A stretch of DNA of 64,000 nt, taken from Deinococcales bacterium. Its GTDB lineage: Bacteria > Deinococcota > Deinococci > Deinococcales > JAAFIG01. The DNA is taken from contig JANYHH010000112.1 of the NCBI GenBank assembly GCA_025359505.1, positions 35,858 to 99,857 of the forward strand. Direction: 5' to 3'. The notes under the pieces are model-generated. The model was not told the origin of the DNA, made no database searches, and was given only the letters and a program-made list of their open reading frames with translations. Numbering within the stretch: position 1 is the stretch's first letter; each line of letters begins with the position of its first letter. The position numbers and the translations under genes are program-made. Below are positions 26,000-34,310 of the stretch, one piece after another.

Positions 26000-27505
26000 A
26001 TGGACGGATCGTTAGAGACAATCCATTTCACCTTAGCTGTGCTGACCAGTGCCATCGCGGTGATCGCGTGGCGCGTCCGCAACTTGCGCGGCGCGTCTGA
26101 GCTGACTTGGTTGATGGTCTGCCTGACGTTCTGGCTGATTGCCAGCGCCACGACGCTGCTGGTTCCAGATTTGACGGATAAGATTTTGTGGCAAAAGCTC
26201 ACGTACATCGGCGCGTTCAGCGTGCCGCCGCTGTGGTTGATTTTCTCCGCTCGAGTCACGCTGGATCCCAAATGGTTGACGGTCGGCTTGGTGGCCGTGC
26301 TGTTCGTCGTGCCACTCATCACCCTGACGCTGCTGTTCTCCACCAGCCTTGTGCTGCAAGACTTCCGCATCGATCCAGACTTGCCCAGAGGCGTGACCTC
26401 GAGCGCCGGGCCGTGGTGGGGCGCTCACCTGCTGTACTCCTACGGCACACTGCTGACGGGGACGCTGCTGCTGACGCGGGCGTGGACGCAGCACCGGGGC
26501 GTGTACCGCCGACAGCTCGGCATCTGGATTCTCAGCGTGACGATCCCGTTCAGCCTGAACATCCTGCGACAAACCGCGTGGTTGCCCGGACTGAATTTCG
26601 ATCCCAGTCCCTCGGCGCTGGCGCTGTGCAGCCTGCTGATCCTCAACGGCTTACTGCGCCACAGACTTTTGGCCCTCGAGCCAGTCGCGCTCGAGGGTGC
26701 GGTTGACAATCTGCGCGACGGTTTTATTGTGCTGGATGACGAAAACCGCGTGGTCAGGGCGAACCCGGCAGCCCACGCCGAGTTCAGTGTTCCCCTGCGA
26801 GACGCGCCCGGCGAGGACGCGAAGACCATTCTCAAGGCTTGGGCACTGCTGCAACCCGCGCTAACGGCGTACCGCGATCAGACGATGACCGTCGCGGCTG
26901 ACGGTGTGGAGCGCGACCTCGAGTACCGCGTCTCACCGATCCGCGACTGGCGCGGGCGGATCACGGCTTCGGTGGTGATCGTGCGCGATGTCACCGAGGT
27001 GCGGCGCTACCAGCGCCGCATCGCGGAGTGGGCGCTGCGCGACGCGCTGACCGGACTCGCCAATCGGCGGTCGCTGTTTGACGAGGGAACAGCGATGCTC
27101 AACATTGCGCGGCAATCGGCTCAGCCTTGCGCGGTGATCTACATTGACTTGGATGGCTTCAAGGCGATCAACGATGCGCTAGGGCATAACGTCGGCGATC
27201 ACATTTTGGCGCGAACCGCCGGGCGTTTGCAGGAGTTGAACCGTGTGGATGCACTCGTGGCCCGCAATGGTGGTGACGAGTTTGTGATTGTGGTCAGCAC
27301 CGACCGCGACTCGGCCGTGTCACTCATCAAGCGCTTGGAGACCGCCATCACGACGGGGATTGTCTTTGAAGCCAAGGAATTGCACGTCGGTTGCAGCCTT
27401 GGTCTGGCGATGTTCCCCGACGACGGCGATCACTTGGAGGCGCTGCTGCGAAGTGCGGACGGCGCGATGTACACCGTCAAACGCGCCAAGCCGCGCTCGC
27501 GTTGA
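26000..27505 (+). CDS. Membrane PAS-GGDEF diguanylate cyclase
   Basis: The 501-residue protein has seven membrane helices (about 8-225) resembling the histidine-kinase-type 7TM sensor, a PAS-like domain (about 230-325, LRDGFIVLDDENRVVRANPAA) and a GGDEF domain (about 340-495, ARNGGDEFVIVV; FRTLIDLDGFKAINDALGHNVGD-like substrate region). The A-site is intact, so c-di-GMP synthesis is expected; no RxxD feedback site is seen. GGAGGG precedes the ATG at 26000. It diverges from murJ. Confidence 0.9.
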   Translation: MDGSLETIHFTLAVLTSAIAVIAWRVRNLRGASELTWLMVCLTFWLIASATTLLVPDLTDKILWQKLTYIGAFSVPPLWLIFSARVTLDPKWLTVGLVAVLFVVPLITLTLLFSTSLVLQDFRIDPDLPRGVTSSAGPWWGAHLLYSYGTLLTGTLLLTRAWTQHRGVYRRQLGIWILSVTIPFSLNILRQTAWLPGLNFDPSPSALALCSLLILNGLLRHRLLALEPVALEGAVDNLRDGFIVLDDENRVVRANPAAHAEFSVPLRDAPGEDAKTILKAWALLQPALTAYRDQTMTVAADGVERDLEYRVSPIRDWRGRITASVVIVRDVTEVRRYQRRIAEWALRDALTGLANRRSLFDEGTAMLNIARQSAQPCAVIYIDLDGFKAINDALGHNVGDHILARTAGRLQELNRVDALVARNGGDEFVIVVSTDRDSAVSLIKRLETAITTGIVFEAKELHVGCSLGLAMFPDDGDHLEALLRSADGAMYTVKRAKPRSR

Positions 27506-27547
27506 ACCTTCACGCTTTCGGCGCATCAGTCACGTAACCTTGACATT

Positions 27548-28507
27548 GTGAACTTCGGGTTCAAATCGCCTTTCAAGCATCGCCACGTCGCGCATTTTGA
27601 AGCCGTACTGGGCACGGCGCTCGAGGTGCAGATCACGGCCGACTCCCGAGCGCAAGCGTTGAGGGCGCAAACCGCGCTTTTGGCAGAGATCGATCGGCTC
27701 GAGTTGATTTTCAGCCGTTACAACCCAAGCAGTGAACTGAACCGCTGGCAGGCCACGATTCATCAGCCGATCGCGGTCTCAAAAGACCTGCGCGTTGTGC
27801 TCAAGACCGCACAGCATTGGCAAACGTGGTCAGGTGGCGCGTTTCATCCGGGCGCGGACGCGCTGGGCGCGGTGTGGCGGGACGCGGCTCGAGCCAGCAT
27901 CGCGCCCAGCGAGAGGCAAATTGCGGCTGTGCTCGAGTCACTGCATCAACCCCTGTACGCAGTCTCGAACGATGCTGCGACGCGCTTGTCCACCGCGCCA
28001 CTGAACTTCAACGCCATCGCCAAGGGCTACATCGTGGACGGCGCGACTCGAGCCGCGCAAGCTGTGAACGGCGTCTCGAGCGTGCTGGTCAACATTGGCG
28101 GCGACCTGCGGCACTCTGGCGCGGGGGCGGTCACGGTGAACATTGCCAATCCAGCCTCGAATGCCGATAACCTAGGGGCGCTGTGTCAGGTCAAGATTGC
28201 CAATCAGGGTGTTGCCAGCAGCGGCGCAGCGCAGCGCGGCGTGCAAATCGGTACTCAGTGGCACTCGCACGTGATCGACCCGCGCACGGGCTACCCCGTG
28301 CAGCATGTGATCGGCGCGTCGGTAATCGCGCCCGATACCGCGACTGCCGATGTTCTCGCCACGGTCTTCGGCGTCCTCGAGCCGCGTGAAAGCCTCGAGT
28401 TGGTCAAAGAGTTGCCTGAAGTGGGCGTGTTGATCGTCGCGCACAACGGTGCGGTGACTCGCAACGGGGTCTGGCAGCGCTGCGAGGTCTTTACGAAATC
28501 TTCGTAA
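27548..28507 (+). CDS. apbE: FAD:protein FMN transferase ApbE
   Basis: The 319-residue protein transfers FMN from FAD onto threonine residues of target proteins outside the cytoplasm. ApbE landmarks are ALEVQITADS, FSRYNPSSELNRW, FHPGADALGAVWR, NFNAIAKGYIVDGATRA, SVLVNIGGDLR, HVIDPRTGYPVQ and ADVLATVFGVL. No signal peptide is obvious, as in some short ApbEs, and GTG is the start. It precedes a DUF2271 and a PepSY-associated protein, a trio repeatedly found together in flavin-dependent electron transfer loci. Confidence 0.93.
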   Translation: MNFGFKSPFKHRHVAHFEAVLGTALEVQITADSRAQALRAQTALLAEIDRLELIFSRYNPSSELNRWQATIHQPIAVSKDLRVVLKTAQHWQTWSGGAFHPGADALGAVWRDAARASIAPSERQIAAVLESLHQPLYAVSNDAATRLSTAPLNFNAIAKGYIVDGATRAAQAVNGVSSVLVNIGGDLRHSGAGAVTVNIANPASNADNLGALCQVKIANQGVASSGAAQRGVQIGTQWHSHVIDPRTGYPVQHVIGASVIAPDTATADVLATVFGVLEPRESLELVKELPEVGVLIVAHNGAVTRNGVWQRCEVFTKSS

Positions 28508-28569
28508 AATCGTGGCATAACTAGCAGCAGCCCTCGAGCGATAATCTCGAGGTGAGAAACGAGGTCGAC

Positions 28570-29133
28570 ATGAACGGTAAAACCTACGCGATTTCTCGGC
28601 GCAGCTTCATTGCCAAAGCGGGCATCGCACTCGCCGCGCTCAGTACGGGCGGACTGTGGACGAGCGCCAACGCCGCCAGTGCCAAGTGGGACGCGGCTTA
28701 CGAACTGCTGGTCACAGTAGAGATCAACCAGCCGTCTTCCGGGCGCTACAACCGCCCTTACGTCGCGGTCTGGCTCGAGGACGCCGCCGGGCGCAGTGTG
28801 CGGACACTGGCGGTCTGGGCGGACAGCGGGCGCGGCAGCCGCTGGATACCAGATTTGCGGCGTTGGTACGCGGGCAATAGCGCACTGGTCAGCACCACCT
28901 CGAGCGCGACCCGCAATCCGGGCAAGTACAATTTGGTCTGGGACGGTTTGAACGACAAAAAGCAAGCGGTGGATCAGGGCGAGTATTTCGTCTGCATCGA
29001 AGCCGCCCGCGAACACGGCACGTATCAGCTCATCCGCCAACCCGTGACCGTCGCCACCAAAGCATGGACGATCACCGCGCCCGGCAACGAAGAAATCAAG
29101 GGAGCCAGCCTTGAACTCCGCAAGAAATCGTAA
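28570..29133 (+). CDS. DUF2271 protein with Tat signal
   Basis: The 187-residue protein begins with a twin-arginine signal (SRRSFIAKAG followed by a hydrophobic stretch and ANA cleavage site). The mature part has the DUF2271 core: NRPYVAVWLEDAAGRSVRTLAVWA and KYNLVWDGLNDKKQAVDQGEYFVCIEAAREHG. Function is unknown; the family travels with ApbE and PepSY proteins. GAGGT stands before the ATG at 28570. The next gene overlaps its end by 23 nt, so the two are translationally linked. Confidence 0.88.
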   Translation: MNGKTYAISRRSFIAKAGIALAALSTGGLWTSANAASAKWDAAYELLVTVEINQPSSGRYNRPYVAVWLEDAAGRSVRTLAVWADSGRGSRWIPDLRRWYAGNSALVSTTSSATRNPGKYNLVWDGLNDKKQAVDQGEYFVCIEAAREHGTYQLIRQPVTVATKAWTITAPGNEEIKGASLELRKKS

Positions 29134-29752
29134 TCACCGCGAAGATCACCCAGCCGCTCGAGCCAAACCCGCGTCACTGCGCTTGCACGCCGCGCTGCGC
29201 TGGTTGCACATCTACACGTCCATGCTGTGCCTGCTGATCGTATTGTTCTTCGCGGTGACAGGCATCACGCTCAATCACCCGGATTGGGTCTTTGGCAGCG
29301 CCGAATCTCGCTCGAGCCAGTCCGGGACGCTGCCCGCGACGTGGCAACAGAGCGGCAAACCCGACTGGTTGACGACCGTCGAATACTTGCGAGCCAACAC
29401 TCCCGTGCGCGGCGCGGCCGGTGATTACTACAACGACGCCGCGACCTCGAGCCTGCGCTTCAAAGCGCCCGGCTACAGCGCCGACGCGACGATCACCAAC
29501 GCGACGGGTGCATATACGGTCTCCATCAACGCGCAAGGAATCGTTGCCGTAATGAACGACTTCCATCGCGGGCGCGACGCGGGCGCAGCGTGGGCGTGGG
29601 TGATTGATTTAAGCGGCGGGTTTCTGGTGCTGATCTCCGTGACGGGACTGGGACTGCTGATCTACCTGAAGAAACTGCGCGTCGCCGCGCTGCTGACGAT
29701 GCTCGCTGGGGCGGTCGCCGTGCTGGTGATGATGACGCTCGCTCGAGGATAG
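29111..29752 (+). CDS. PepSY-associated membrane protein
   Basis: The 213-residue protein has an N-terminal helix (about 33-52, LHIYTSMLCLLIVLFFAVTG followed by LNHPDW, the PepSY-TM hallmark), a periplasmic PepSY-like portion (60-150) and two C-terminal helices (about 165-185, 190-210). The His residues around the helices could bind haem. TTG is the start, with AAGGGAG before it, overlapping the DUF2271 gene. With apbE it suggests an inner-membrane electron conduit to an extracytoplasmic flavin or DUF2271 protein. Confidence 0.85.
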   Translation: MNSARNRNHREDHPAARAKPASLRLHAALRWLHIYTSMLCLLIVLFFAVTGITLNHPDWVFGSAESRSSQSGTLPATWQQSGKPDWLTTVEYLRANTPVRGAAGDYYNDAATSSLRFKAPGYSADATITNATGAYTVSINAQGIVAVMNDFHRGRDAGAAWAWVIDLSGGFLVLISVTGLGLLIYLKKLRVAALLTMLAGAVAVLVMMTLARG

Positions 29753-29775
29753 GTGTGAGGCTCGGGTTTAAGACA

Positions 29776-29801
29776 GGGTTTGCAGAAGAGCAAACCCCTA
29801 C
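29776..29801 (-). repeat. GTAGGGG-type hairpin repeat, copy 2
   Basis: GGGTTTGC (29776-29783), loop AGAAGA, GCAAACCC (29790-29797) followed by CTAC: on the minus strand this reads GTAGGGGTTTGC..., the same layout as 8945-8968. It lies between the PepSY gene and mqnE. Confidence 0.5.
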
Positions 29802-29858
29802 AACAGTACGGATCGAGCTACCCCGCACATGAGGCTACTTGTCCTTGAAATGAGAGCC

Positions 29859-29864
29859 TAGAAT
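29859..29864 (+). promoter_or_regulatory. -10 box of mqnE
   Basis: TAGAAT ends 6 nt before the ATG at 29871; no ribosome site is seen, which fits a leaderless transcript. Confidence 0.5.
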
Positions 29865-29870
29865 AATCGC

Positions 29871-30998
29871 ATGATTCGTCTGTCCGACCCCGCCCTCGAG
29901 CCAATTGCACAAAAAGTAGAAGCTGGCGAGCGTTTGAGCTTCGCGGAAGGCATGACGCTTTACCACACGCTGGACTTGAACGGGTTGTCGCAACTGGCGA
30001 ATTTGGTGCGCGAGCGCAAAAACGGCGATAAAACCTACTTCGTCCATTCCATGCGCCTCGAGTTCACGAACATCTGCTACGTCGGCTGCACGTTCTGCGC
30101 GTTCGCCGCGCACAAAAACGAAGCCCGCGCTTGGGATTATGACGTGGACGGCGTGGTCGCCAAAGTGCGCGAAAAATACGAGCCGGGTTTGCAGGAGCTG
30201 CACATGAGCAGTGGGCATCACCCGACGCGCCCGTGGAGCTATTACCCCGAGATGGTCAGAGCGCTAAACGCAAACTTCCCCGGCTTGCAAGTTAAAGCCT
30301 TCACGGCCGCCGAGATCGAGCACCTGTCGCACCTCAGCGGCAAATCGACGCTCGAGGTGCTGACCGAACTGAAAGCCGCTGGACTCGCCGCGATGCCCGG
30401 CGGTGGCGCAGAAATCTTCGCGGATCGCGTGCGCTTGCAAATCGCCAAGCGCAAGGTCTCGGCCGACAAATGGCTCGAGATTCACAAGCAAGCGCACGGG
30501 TTGGGCATTCGCACCAACGCGACCATGTTGTACGGTCACATCGAAACGCTCGAAGAGCGCTTGGATCACATGGACAGGCTACGCAACCTGCAAGACGAAA
30601 CCGGCGGTTTTCACAGCTTCATCCCGCTGGCGTTCCAACCCGACGCTAACGCCTTAGCGTTCAACCTTGGCAAAACCGAGTTCACGACCGGCATCGACGA
30701 CCTGAGAAACCTCGCCGTCTCGAGGCTGTACCTCGATAACTTCCAGCACATCAAAGGCTACTGGGTGATGATCGGCTCGGATTTGACGCAAGTCAGTCTG
30801 GACTGGGGGGTCAGCGACGTGGACGGCACGATCTTGGAGGAACACATCGCCCACGCCGCCGGAGCGACCAGTCCATTGGGGTTGACCACGCAGAAGATGG
30901 TCGAGATGATCTCGAGAGGCGGACGGATCGCTGTGGAGCGCAACGCGTATTACGACGAGTTGAAGATTTACGACCAGCTCGAGCAAGCGGCGGATTGA
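29871..30998 (+). CDS. mqnE: Aminofutalosine synthase MqnE
   Basis: The 375-residue radical-SAM enzyme joins the enolpyruvyl benzoate derivative to SAM-derived adenosine to give aminofutalosine, in the futalosine route to menaquinone. The [4Fe-4S] motif is Cys69, Cys73 and Cys76 (CYVGCTFC), and HKNEARAWDY, SGHHPTRPW, MPGGGAEIF and IPLAFQP are MqnE-specific phrases. Length is normal. No other mqn gene is in the window. The next gene overlaps its stop codon by 4 nt. Confidence 0.93.
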   Translation: MIRLSDPALEPIAQKVEAGERLSFAEGMTLYHTLDLNGLSQLANLVRERKNGDKTYFVHSMRLEFTNICYVGCTFCAFAAHKNEARAWDYDVDGVVAKVREKYEPGLQELHMSSGHHPTRPWSYYPEMVRALNANFPGLQVKAFTAAEIEHLSHLSGKSTLEVLTELKAAGLAAMPGGGAEIFADRVRLQIAKRKVSADKWLEIHKQAHGLGIRTNATMLYGHIETLEERLDHMDRLRNLQDETGGFHSFIPLAFQPDANALAFNLGKTEFTTGIDDLRNLAVSRLYLDNFQHIKGYWVMIGSDLTQVSLDWGVSDVDGTILEEHIAHAAGATSPLGLTTQKMVEMISRGGRIAVERNAYYDELKIYDQLEQAAD

Positions 30999-31474
30999 AG
31001 ATTGTGCCCGTTTTTTTTGATCTAAACGATTTGGTGAAAAGCTTTGTAGAACACCGTCGCCAACACTACCAACCCGAGTTACAGGATTACCATTCAAGGC
31101 GCTTTGCAGCGATGCAAAGTGCTTTTGGTGTCACACTCAGTCTTGACGCTATTCTCGATTTTCGCAAGAAGGCGCTTTGGTTTGAATTTAATGTACGTGC
31201 TGATTCATATATGGGATTAACCGAGCCATCTAGAATTCTGGAAGGTGGGTTGATTGAAGTACAGATCAAGCAGCTTGGAGAGACCGGCGATCACATCAAT
31301 ACACTGAGGTTCAAGTTGTTTGAAATGCTCGAGGAAGTCGAAAGCCATCATCTTGCATTGCTTCGCCTTTTACTGGTAGCAATTTGGGTTCCTACTCGCG
31401 AAATCGTCAGCACGGACGACTTGAAAATATTTGGTTTCGACCCGCTCGAGCTTCCGCCGCAATTTGAAGACTAA
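30995..31474 (+). CDS. Unknown 159-residue protein, AT-rich
   Basis: I do not recognise this protein. It has no signal or membrane segment and looks like a mixed alpha/beta soluble protein rich in aromatic and charged residues (DYHSRRFAAMQSAFG, LWFEFNVRADSYMGL). The TTG start overlaps the mqnE stop; a GTG at 31004 is an alternative. Base composition is AT-richer than mqnE and it has only two CTCGAG sites, suggesting independent origin despite the tight junction. Coupled expression with mqnE is likely. Confidence 0.65.
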   Translation: MKIVPVFFDLNDLVKSFVEHRRQHYQPELQDYHSRRFAAMQSAFGVTLSLDAILDFRKKALWFEFNVRADSYMGLTEPSRILEGGLIEVQIKQLGETGDHINTLRFKLFEMLEEVESHHLALLRLLLVAIWVPTREIVSTDDLKIFGFDPLELPPQFED

Positions 31475-31598
31475 GTGTTCTCAGGGTTACGGCTTCCATA
31501 GCGCCATTCCCTAGCGTCAAGCATGATGTCGAGCGCACAACAAAAGCTACGGACGTTGGTTAGGGAAAAGCGAATAAGCTCGAGCGGTAAAAGTTTCG

Positions 31599-32336
31599 CT
31601 ACCGTCCGCCCGCGACGCGCAGCGTAATGCCCGTCGTGTACGCCGATTCCTCGGACAGCAGGAACATCACGGCCGCCGCCACCTCGTCGCTCGAGCCAGC
31701 GCGTCGCATCGGTACGGTCGGCACGACTTGGGCTAACCGCTCGGGCCCGCTCATCTCCGTGGCGATGAAACCCGGTGCGACTGCATTGACGCGGATGCCC
31801 TCGAGCGCGACTTCACGGGCCAGTCCAAGCGTGAAGCTTTCCAGTGCGGCTTTGCTGGCGGCGTACCAGACGTAATCGCCGGGGCTGCCGAGGGTCGCAG
31901 CGGCGCTCGAGATGTTGACGATTGCCCCGCCCGTCCCGCCGTGAACAGTGGACATTCGCATGACCGCTGCTCGAGCGCAGAGCATTGCGCCCAGCACGTT
32001 GATCTCCAAGGTGCGGCGCAGTGTCGCGGTGTCGGCTTGATCGAGCCGCGTGCGCGGCCCGGTGATGCCCGCGTTGTTGACCAGATGCGTGACCGCCCCG
32101 AGGCTCGAGTCCACGGTTTCAAAGATTCGTGTCACGTCTGCTTCCACGCTGACGTCGCCCTGCACAACCATTCCTCGAGCACCGAGTTCTTGTACAGCCC
32201 GCAGCGTCTCGAGCGCGTCGGCTTCGCGTGACTGGTAATTGATGGCGATGTCGTAGCCTTGCTGCGCCGCCCGCAGGCAGATCGCTGCGCCGATGCCCCG
32301 TGAGCCGCCCGTGACCAGCAAAACTTTTCGTTCCAC
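31599..32336 (-). CDS. SDR-family oxidoreductase (FabG-like)
   Basis: The 245-residue protein is a classical short-chain dehydrogenase. The NAD(P) motif is TGGSRGIG (8-15), followed by NNAG in the middle, the catalytic serine in ISSAAA and the YAASK active site. The C-terminal half has APGFIATEM, as in FabG. Substrate is unknown, 3-oxoacyl-ACP or an alcohol. The GTG at 32336 is taken as start because the family begins RKVLLVTGG; an upstream extension would overlap ftsE. It is divergent from ftsE, 67 nt away. Confidence 0.85.
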   Translation of the reverse strand: MERKVLLVTGGSRGIGAAICLRAAQQGYDIAINYQSREADALETLRAVQELGARGMVVQGDVSVEADVTRIFETVDSSLGAVTHLVNNAGITGPRTRLDQADTATLRRTLEINVLGAMLCARAAVMRMSTVHGGTGGAIVNISSAAATLGSPGDYVWYAASKAALESFTLGLAREVALEGIRVNAVAPGFIATEMSGPERLAQVVPTVPMRRAGSSDEVAAAVMFLLSEESAYTTGITLRVAGGR

Positions 32337-32390
32337 GCGCCAGAGTATGCCACGCGATAAGGGCCTCGACTCACTTCTCACCGCAGCAGG

Positions 32391-32396
32391 TAAAAT
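32391..32396 (+). promoter_or_regulatory. -10 box of ftsE
   Basis: TAAAAT ends 7 nt before the GTG at 32404; AGG just before it is too far for a good ribosome site. Leaderless layout. Confidence 0.45.
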
Positions 32397-32403
32397 ACGC
32401 GCT

Positions 32404-33087
32404 GTGATCGAATTCCATCGCGTGACCCTCGAGTACCCTGCCACGAAAACATTGGCGCTCGAGGAGATTAATTTATCGGTGAAGCGCGGTGAGTTTCTGT
32501 ATTTGACGGGGCACAGCGGCGCGGGCAAGAGCAGTTTTCTGGGCTTGATTATCAAAAGCGTGATCCCGACGACCGGGCAGGTCTACATCAACTCGGAGCC
32601 GCTGACGAAGTACAAAGGCGCGAGGGTCGCACTGCATCGGCGGCGCATCGGCATGGTCTTTCAGGATCACAGCTTATTGGATCACCTGAGCGTCCTCGAG
32701 AACCTGTATTTTGCCCTCAGGGTTGTCGGCGCACCGCAGCGCGAGTGGGAGGAGCGTAGCCTGAATGTCTTGCGCTTGGTCGGCTTGGCGCACAAGCAAA
32801 AGGTCTACCCGATTCAACTCTCGCAAGGCGAGCGGCAACGCGTGGCGATTGCCCGAGCCGTCGTCACGAATCCCGTGCTGCTGCTGGCCGACGAACCGAC
32901 GGGCAATTTAGATCCGGATGTCAGTTGGGAAATCATGGAACTGATGAACGAAATCAACCTCAAAGGCACGACGATCATTCTGGCTACGCATTCACGCGAA
33001 ATCGTCGAGCGTCAGCGCCGCAGGACACTGACCTTGCGTAAAGGCAAGCTCGTGCGCGACGATCCGAACGGCGGTTACGCGATATGA
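32404..33087 (+). CDS. ftsE: Cell-division ATP-binding protein FtsE
   Basis: The 227-residue ABC ATPase has Walker A GHSGAGKS (36-43), signature LSQGERQR, Walker B LLLADEPTGNLD and the H-loop ATHSRE. IEFHRVTLEYP at the N-terminus and RIGMVFQDHSLLDHLSVLENL are FtsE-like. With FtsX it couples ATP hydrolysis to activation of septal peptidoglycan hydrolases. The GTG at 32404 is chosen from the family start and the -10 box. FtsX follows, but after an unusually long 226-bp spacer. Confidence 0.93.
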   Translation: MIEFHRVTLEYPATKTLALEEINLSVKRGEFLYLTGHSGAGKSSFLGLIIKSVIPTTGQVYINSEPLTKYKGARVALHRRRIGMVFQDHSLLDHLSVLENLYFALRVVGAPQREWEERSLNVLRLVGLAHKQKVYPIQLSQGERQRVAIARAVVTNPVLLLADEPTGNLDPDVSWEIMELMNEINLKGTTIILATHSREIVERQRRRTLTLRKGKLVRDDPNGGYAI

Positions 33088-33187
33088 GTGGAGCTTCTAG
33101 CTACTGGCTTCTAGCTTCTCGCTCGAGGCTCGAGGCAGTTCAAGGGCTGTTGCTCGAGGGTGTGACTGGGCGTTCGAGTTGCGTGAC

Positions 33188-33211
33188 GGGCGAACACAAG
33201 GTTCGCCCCTA
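33188..33211 (-). repeat. GTAGGGG-type hairpin repeat, copy 3, within a repeat-filled spacer
   Basis: GGGCGAAC (33188-33195), loop ACAAG, GTTCGCCC (33201-33208) followed by CTAC. The surrounding spacer 33088-33313 between ftsE and ftsX is gene-free and low in complexity: it has GCTTCTAGC duplicated, several CTCGAG copies and pyrimidine-rich TTTCGCC repeats before the ftsX start. Confidence 0.55.
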
Positions 33212-33313
33212 CGAAACATCGTTGTTTACGCGTCTGATCTCGAGCCTCCAATCTCGAGCCGTACCGATTTCCCCTTTGACTTTCGCCTTTCGCCCTTTGC
33301 CTGCGGTTTCCCC

Positions 33314-34198
33314 ATGATCTACCACCTGCGCCAATCGTGGCTGGCCCTGAGGGCGAATTTCACGGCGGGCATTGCGACGCTGACGACGATGACGCTCACG
33401 TTGACGTTGCTGGCGTTTGTCGGTTTGGTGACGCTGAACTTGGAGCAGATCGTGCGCGGCTTGGAGCGCGACGTGCAGATCACCGCGTTCCTCAAACCGA
33501 CAGTAAACGCGGCTGGCTCGAGCGCCCAGTCTGAACGGGTGCTCAAAGCGCTCAACGAACTCGAGGGGTTGTCCAGCGCGGAGTTCATCGGGCGCGACGA
33601 GGCGTACCGCCGCTTGACGGCGGAGTACGCGCCGCTCGGCGATGCGGCGAAGCTGGTGCAGAACCCGCTTCAGGATCGGATTGTCGTCAAGGTCACGGAT
33701 GCGGCGCGTTTAGAGGCGGTGGCGGCGTCGGTCAAGAAGATTGCTGGGGTGACTGACCTCGAGTACGGCGCGGAGTTCGTGAAGACCGTGTTGGACGCGC
33801 TGTCCACGGTGCGGAGTGCTGGGTATGTGCTGGTCGGGCTGCTGTTGCTGAATACGCTCTTGAATATTCTCAACACGATCCGCGTAGCGATGTTTGCGCG
33901 GCGTGACGAGATTCAAGTCATGCGGATGATCGGTGCGACGCGTGGTTTTATCCGTGCGCCGTATGTGCTCGAGGGTGTGGGGTTGGCGCTGCTCAGCAGT
34001 TTGCTGACCTTGACATTGGTGCTGCCGGGCTACAACGCGCTTGCCTCGCGGGTCGCGGCGCTCGTGCCGTATGTCCCAGTGATTCAGGACAGCGGCGTGG
34101 TGCTACGCGTGCTGGCGGTCGTGACGGCATTGGGTGTGTTGATTGGATTGCTGGGTAGCTTGTTCGCCACCAATCGCTACTTGCGTGAGGCAGAATGA
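33314..34198 (+). CDS. ftsX: Cell-division permease FtsX
   Basis: The 294-residue protein has the FtsX pattern: a first helix (about 20-40, TLTTMTLTLTLLAFVGLVTL), a periplasmic domain (about 50-165, with VQITAFLKP, EFIGRDEAYRRL) and three C-terminal helices (165-295), including NTIRVAMFARRDEIQVMRMIGATRGFIRAPYVLEG, diagnostic for the family. It anchors FtsE and relays activation to the periplasmic LytM-type protein encoded next. Start ATG at 33314, as in family members. Confidence 0.92.
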   Translation: MIYHLRQSWLALRANFTAGIATLTTMTLTLTLLAFVGLVTLNLEQIVRGLERDVQITAFLKPTVNAAGSSAQSERVLKALNELEGLSSAEFIGRDEAYRRLTAEYAPLGDAAKLVQNPLQDRIVVKVTDAARLEAVAASVKKIAGVTDLEYGAEFVKTVLDALSTVRSAGYVLVGLLLLNTLLNILNTIRVAMFARRDEIQVMRMIGATRGFIRAPYVLEGVGLALLSSLLTLTLVLPGYNALASRVAALVPYVPVIQDSGVVLRVLAVVTALGVLIGLLGSLFATNRYLREAE

Positions 34199-34310
34199 AG
34201 GCTAGCTCGAGGGTTGAGTACGCTTCGCTCAACCTGTATAACAGCCTGAATTCGACTCGAGCTTCAGCTTTTGGTTTCAGCGCTCGAGACACGGCAGGGG
34301 AGAGGGGCGC

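Noticed and set aside
31087..31269. Minus-strand short frame inside the 159-residue gene
   Set aside because: The plus-strand gene is coupled to mqnE; the shadow has no ribosome site and no conserved features.
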